64,000 nt of DNA from Methylibium sp. NZG (GTDB lineage: Bacteria; Pseudomonadota; Gammaproteobacteria; Burkholderiales; Burkholderiaceae_C). The translations under genes were made by a program, and so were the position numbers. The notes below the pieces were generated by a model. It was not told the DNA's origin. It saw only the letters and a list, made by a program, of their open reading frames with translations, and did no database searches. Positions 63,063 to 64,000 of this stretch are shown here, piece after piece. How positions within the stretch are numbered: position 1 is the first letter of the stretch; each line of letters starts with the position of its first letter. The stretch is from positions 124,001-188,000 of the forward strand of contig LGRD01000008.1 of assembly GCA_001263235.1 (NCBI GenBank). The letters are read 5' to 3'.

Positions 63063-64000
63063 ATGCTCATCATTGCCGTCGTCGTCGGCGCCATTTTGGG
63101 TGCAGCCTGGGGCGACGCGTTCGGCACCGTGGCCGGAGCCCTGCTCGGCTGGTTGCTGGTGCGCTCACACCAGCAAGAGCGGCAACTCGCGGCGCTGCGC
63201 GAGGCGCTGAAGCAGTTGCAGATCCCGACGTGGCGAAGCAGCGCGCAGGCGCCTGCGTCATCCGCTGAGGGCGGTGCGGCTGCCGGGGCGGCTGTCGCCA
63301 GCGCGGCGGCGCTCCCGGCCACAGGTGCGGGTGCAGGCGCAGGAGCAGGCGCGAGCCCCCGCGCGAGAACAAGCTCACCGGCAGGTGCCGCGCTTTCGGC
63401 GCCCGATGGGGCCGATGTGTCGATCGCGCGGCAATCGCTTCAACCCTCGGCTGCTTCCCTCGATTCCCCTGCGCAAGCCGCCGCCGACACGCTGTGGGAC
63501 TCGCAGCCGCCGTCGGCCTGGCAAGACACGCGGCAGGAATCGCCGCCGAACGCTGCGCCGCCCGCACCGCCCGCGCCGGCCGCTGGCTGGCTCAGGGGCT
63601 GGCTGCTCGGTGGCAACACCATCGTCAAGGCCGGCGTGGCGATCCTGTTCCTCGGCCTGGCGTTCCTGGCCAAGTACGCCAGCGAGCAGGTGCAGGTGCC
63701 GGTGGAAGTGCGCCTGGCCGGCATCGCTGCGGTCGCAGTCGTGCTGCTCGGGCTGGGCTGGCGTCTGCGCCACAGCCGGCCCGGCTACGCGCAGGTGCTG
63801 CAGGGCGGCGCGGTGGCGGTGCTGTACCTCACGCTGTTCGTCGCGTTCCGTTTCTACGGCGTGCTGGCGGTCGGCCCGGTGTTCGCACTGATGGTGCTGG
63901 TGGCCGCGCTGGCCGCGGCGCTCGCGGTGCTGCAAAACGCCAAGGCGCTCGCCGTCATCGGTGCGCTGGGCGGCTTTGCCACGCCGCTGCTGGTGTCCAG
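63063..64000 (+). CDS. DUF2339 membrane protein, 3' end outside window
   Basis: The frame from the ATG at 63063 stays open to the right edge (312 codons) with no stop codon. An N-terminal helix is followed by a short charged helix (REALKQLQIP) and a long Ala/Pro-rich linker (about 60-175). From about 180 a series of transmembrane helices matches DUF2339: WLLGGNTIVKAGVAILFLGL, FLAKYASEQVQVPVEVRLAG and LQGGAVAVLYLTLFVAFRFY. Full-length relatives have over 20 membrane segments and no known function. Confidence 0.88.
   Translation, partial: MLIIAVVVGAILGAAWGDAFGTVAGALLGWLLVRSHQQERQLAALREALKQLQIPTWRSSAQAPASSAEGGAAAGAAVASAAALPATGAGAGAGAGASPRARTSSPAGAALSAPDGADVSIARQSLQPSAASLDSPAQAAADTLWDSQPPSAWQDTRQESPPNAAPPAPPAPAAGWLRGWLLGGNTIVKAGVAILFLGLAFLAKYASEQVQVPVEVRLAGIAAVAVVLLGLGWRLRHSRPGYAQVLQGGAVAVLYLTLFVAFRFYGVLAVGPVFALMVLVAALAAALAVLQNAKALAVIGALGGFATPLLVS

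Overview
The window is a GC-rich, densely coded stretch of a Gram-negative chromosome. The gene content (HprK with PtsN, RfaE2 as a separate adenylyltransferase, rhombosortase, a MaeB-type malic enzyme beside a DctS/DctR-like pair, YhdP followed by a nitrilase-fold protein, BamE next to Fur) points to a beta-proteobacterium of the order Burkholderiales, probably near Leptothrix/Rubrivivax/Ideonella. This placement is an inference from gene content and order; no 16S rRNA gene is present. No rRNA, insertion sequence, CRISPR array or prophage was found. There is one tRNA, Arg(CCG).

Layout. 0-9.9 kb: the 3' part of a prolyl oligopeptidase, ssb, tRNA-Arg, a cytochrome c/OmpA fusion, an esterase with an NTF2-like partner, purU, an ECF sigma/RskA-type anti-sigma pair, and an AmgK-like kinase. 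10-15.7 kb: lptD-surA-rsmA, then a secreted RNase Sa/barnase-type ribonuclease with its barstar inhibitor. 16-25.6 kb: maeB divergent from a two-component system, then thiL-pgpA-pncC, ghrA, a secreted monooxygenase-fold protein and cytochrome b561. 25.6-35.7 kb, almost all minus strand: a GGDEF/EAL protein with a secreted cupredoxin, leuS-lptE-holA, exbB-exbD, and bamE-dapB. 35.8-41.6 kb: fur, hprK, ptsN, hpf and corA; a less GC-rich tetR/aldo-keto reductase pair sits between hpf and ptsN. 41.6-50.7 kb: an eight-gene minus-strand cluster (FAD oxidoreductase, DUF1365, CFA-synthase-like methyltransferase, chalcone-isomerase-like, MFS, DUF3833, SDR, NTF2-like), flanked by a secreted glutathione peroxidase and a ferritin-like di-iron protein. 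50.8-64 kb: GST, rfaE2, rhombosortase, glnE divergent from the very large yhdP, GST, nitrilase, LysE exporter, DUF1304, and the start of a DUF2339 membrane protein that runs off the window.

How the genes work together. Outer-membrane biogenesis recurs: LptD and LptE (LPS insertion), SurA and BamE (beta-barrel folding), RfaE2 (inner-core heptose), YhdP (AsmA-like lipid transport), AmgK-like (peptidoglycan sugar salvage) and ExbB/ExbD (proton-driven envelope energy transfer). Metabolic and regulatory control comes from Fur, PtsN/HprK, GlnE, the DctSR-like system with malic enzyme, and a c-di-GMP enzyme.

The most unusual parts are the predicted membrane-lipid modification cluster at 41.6-48.9 kb with its peroxide-defence neighbours, the barnase/barstar pair, the cytochrome c-OmpA fusion, and the tetR/AKR insertion with a 22-bp operator-like palindrome over the tetR start codon.
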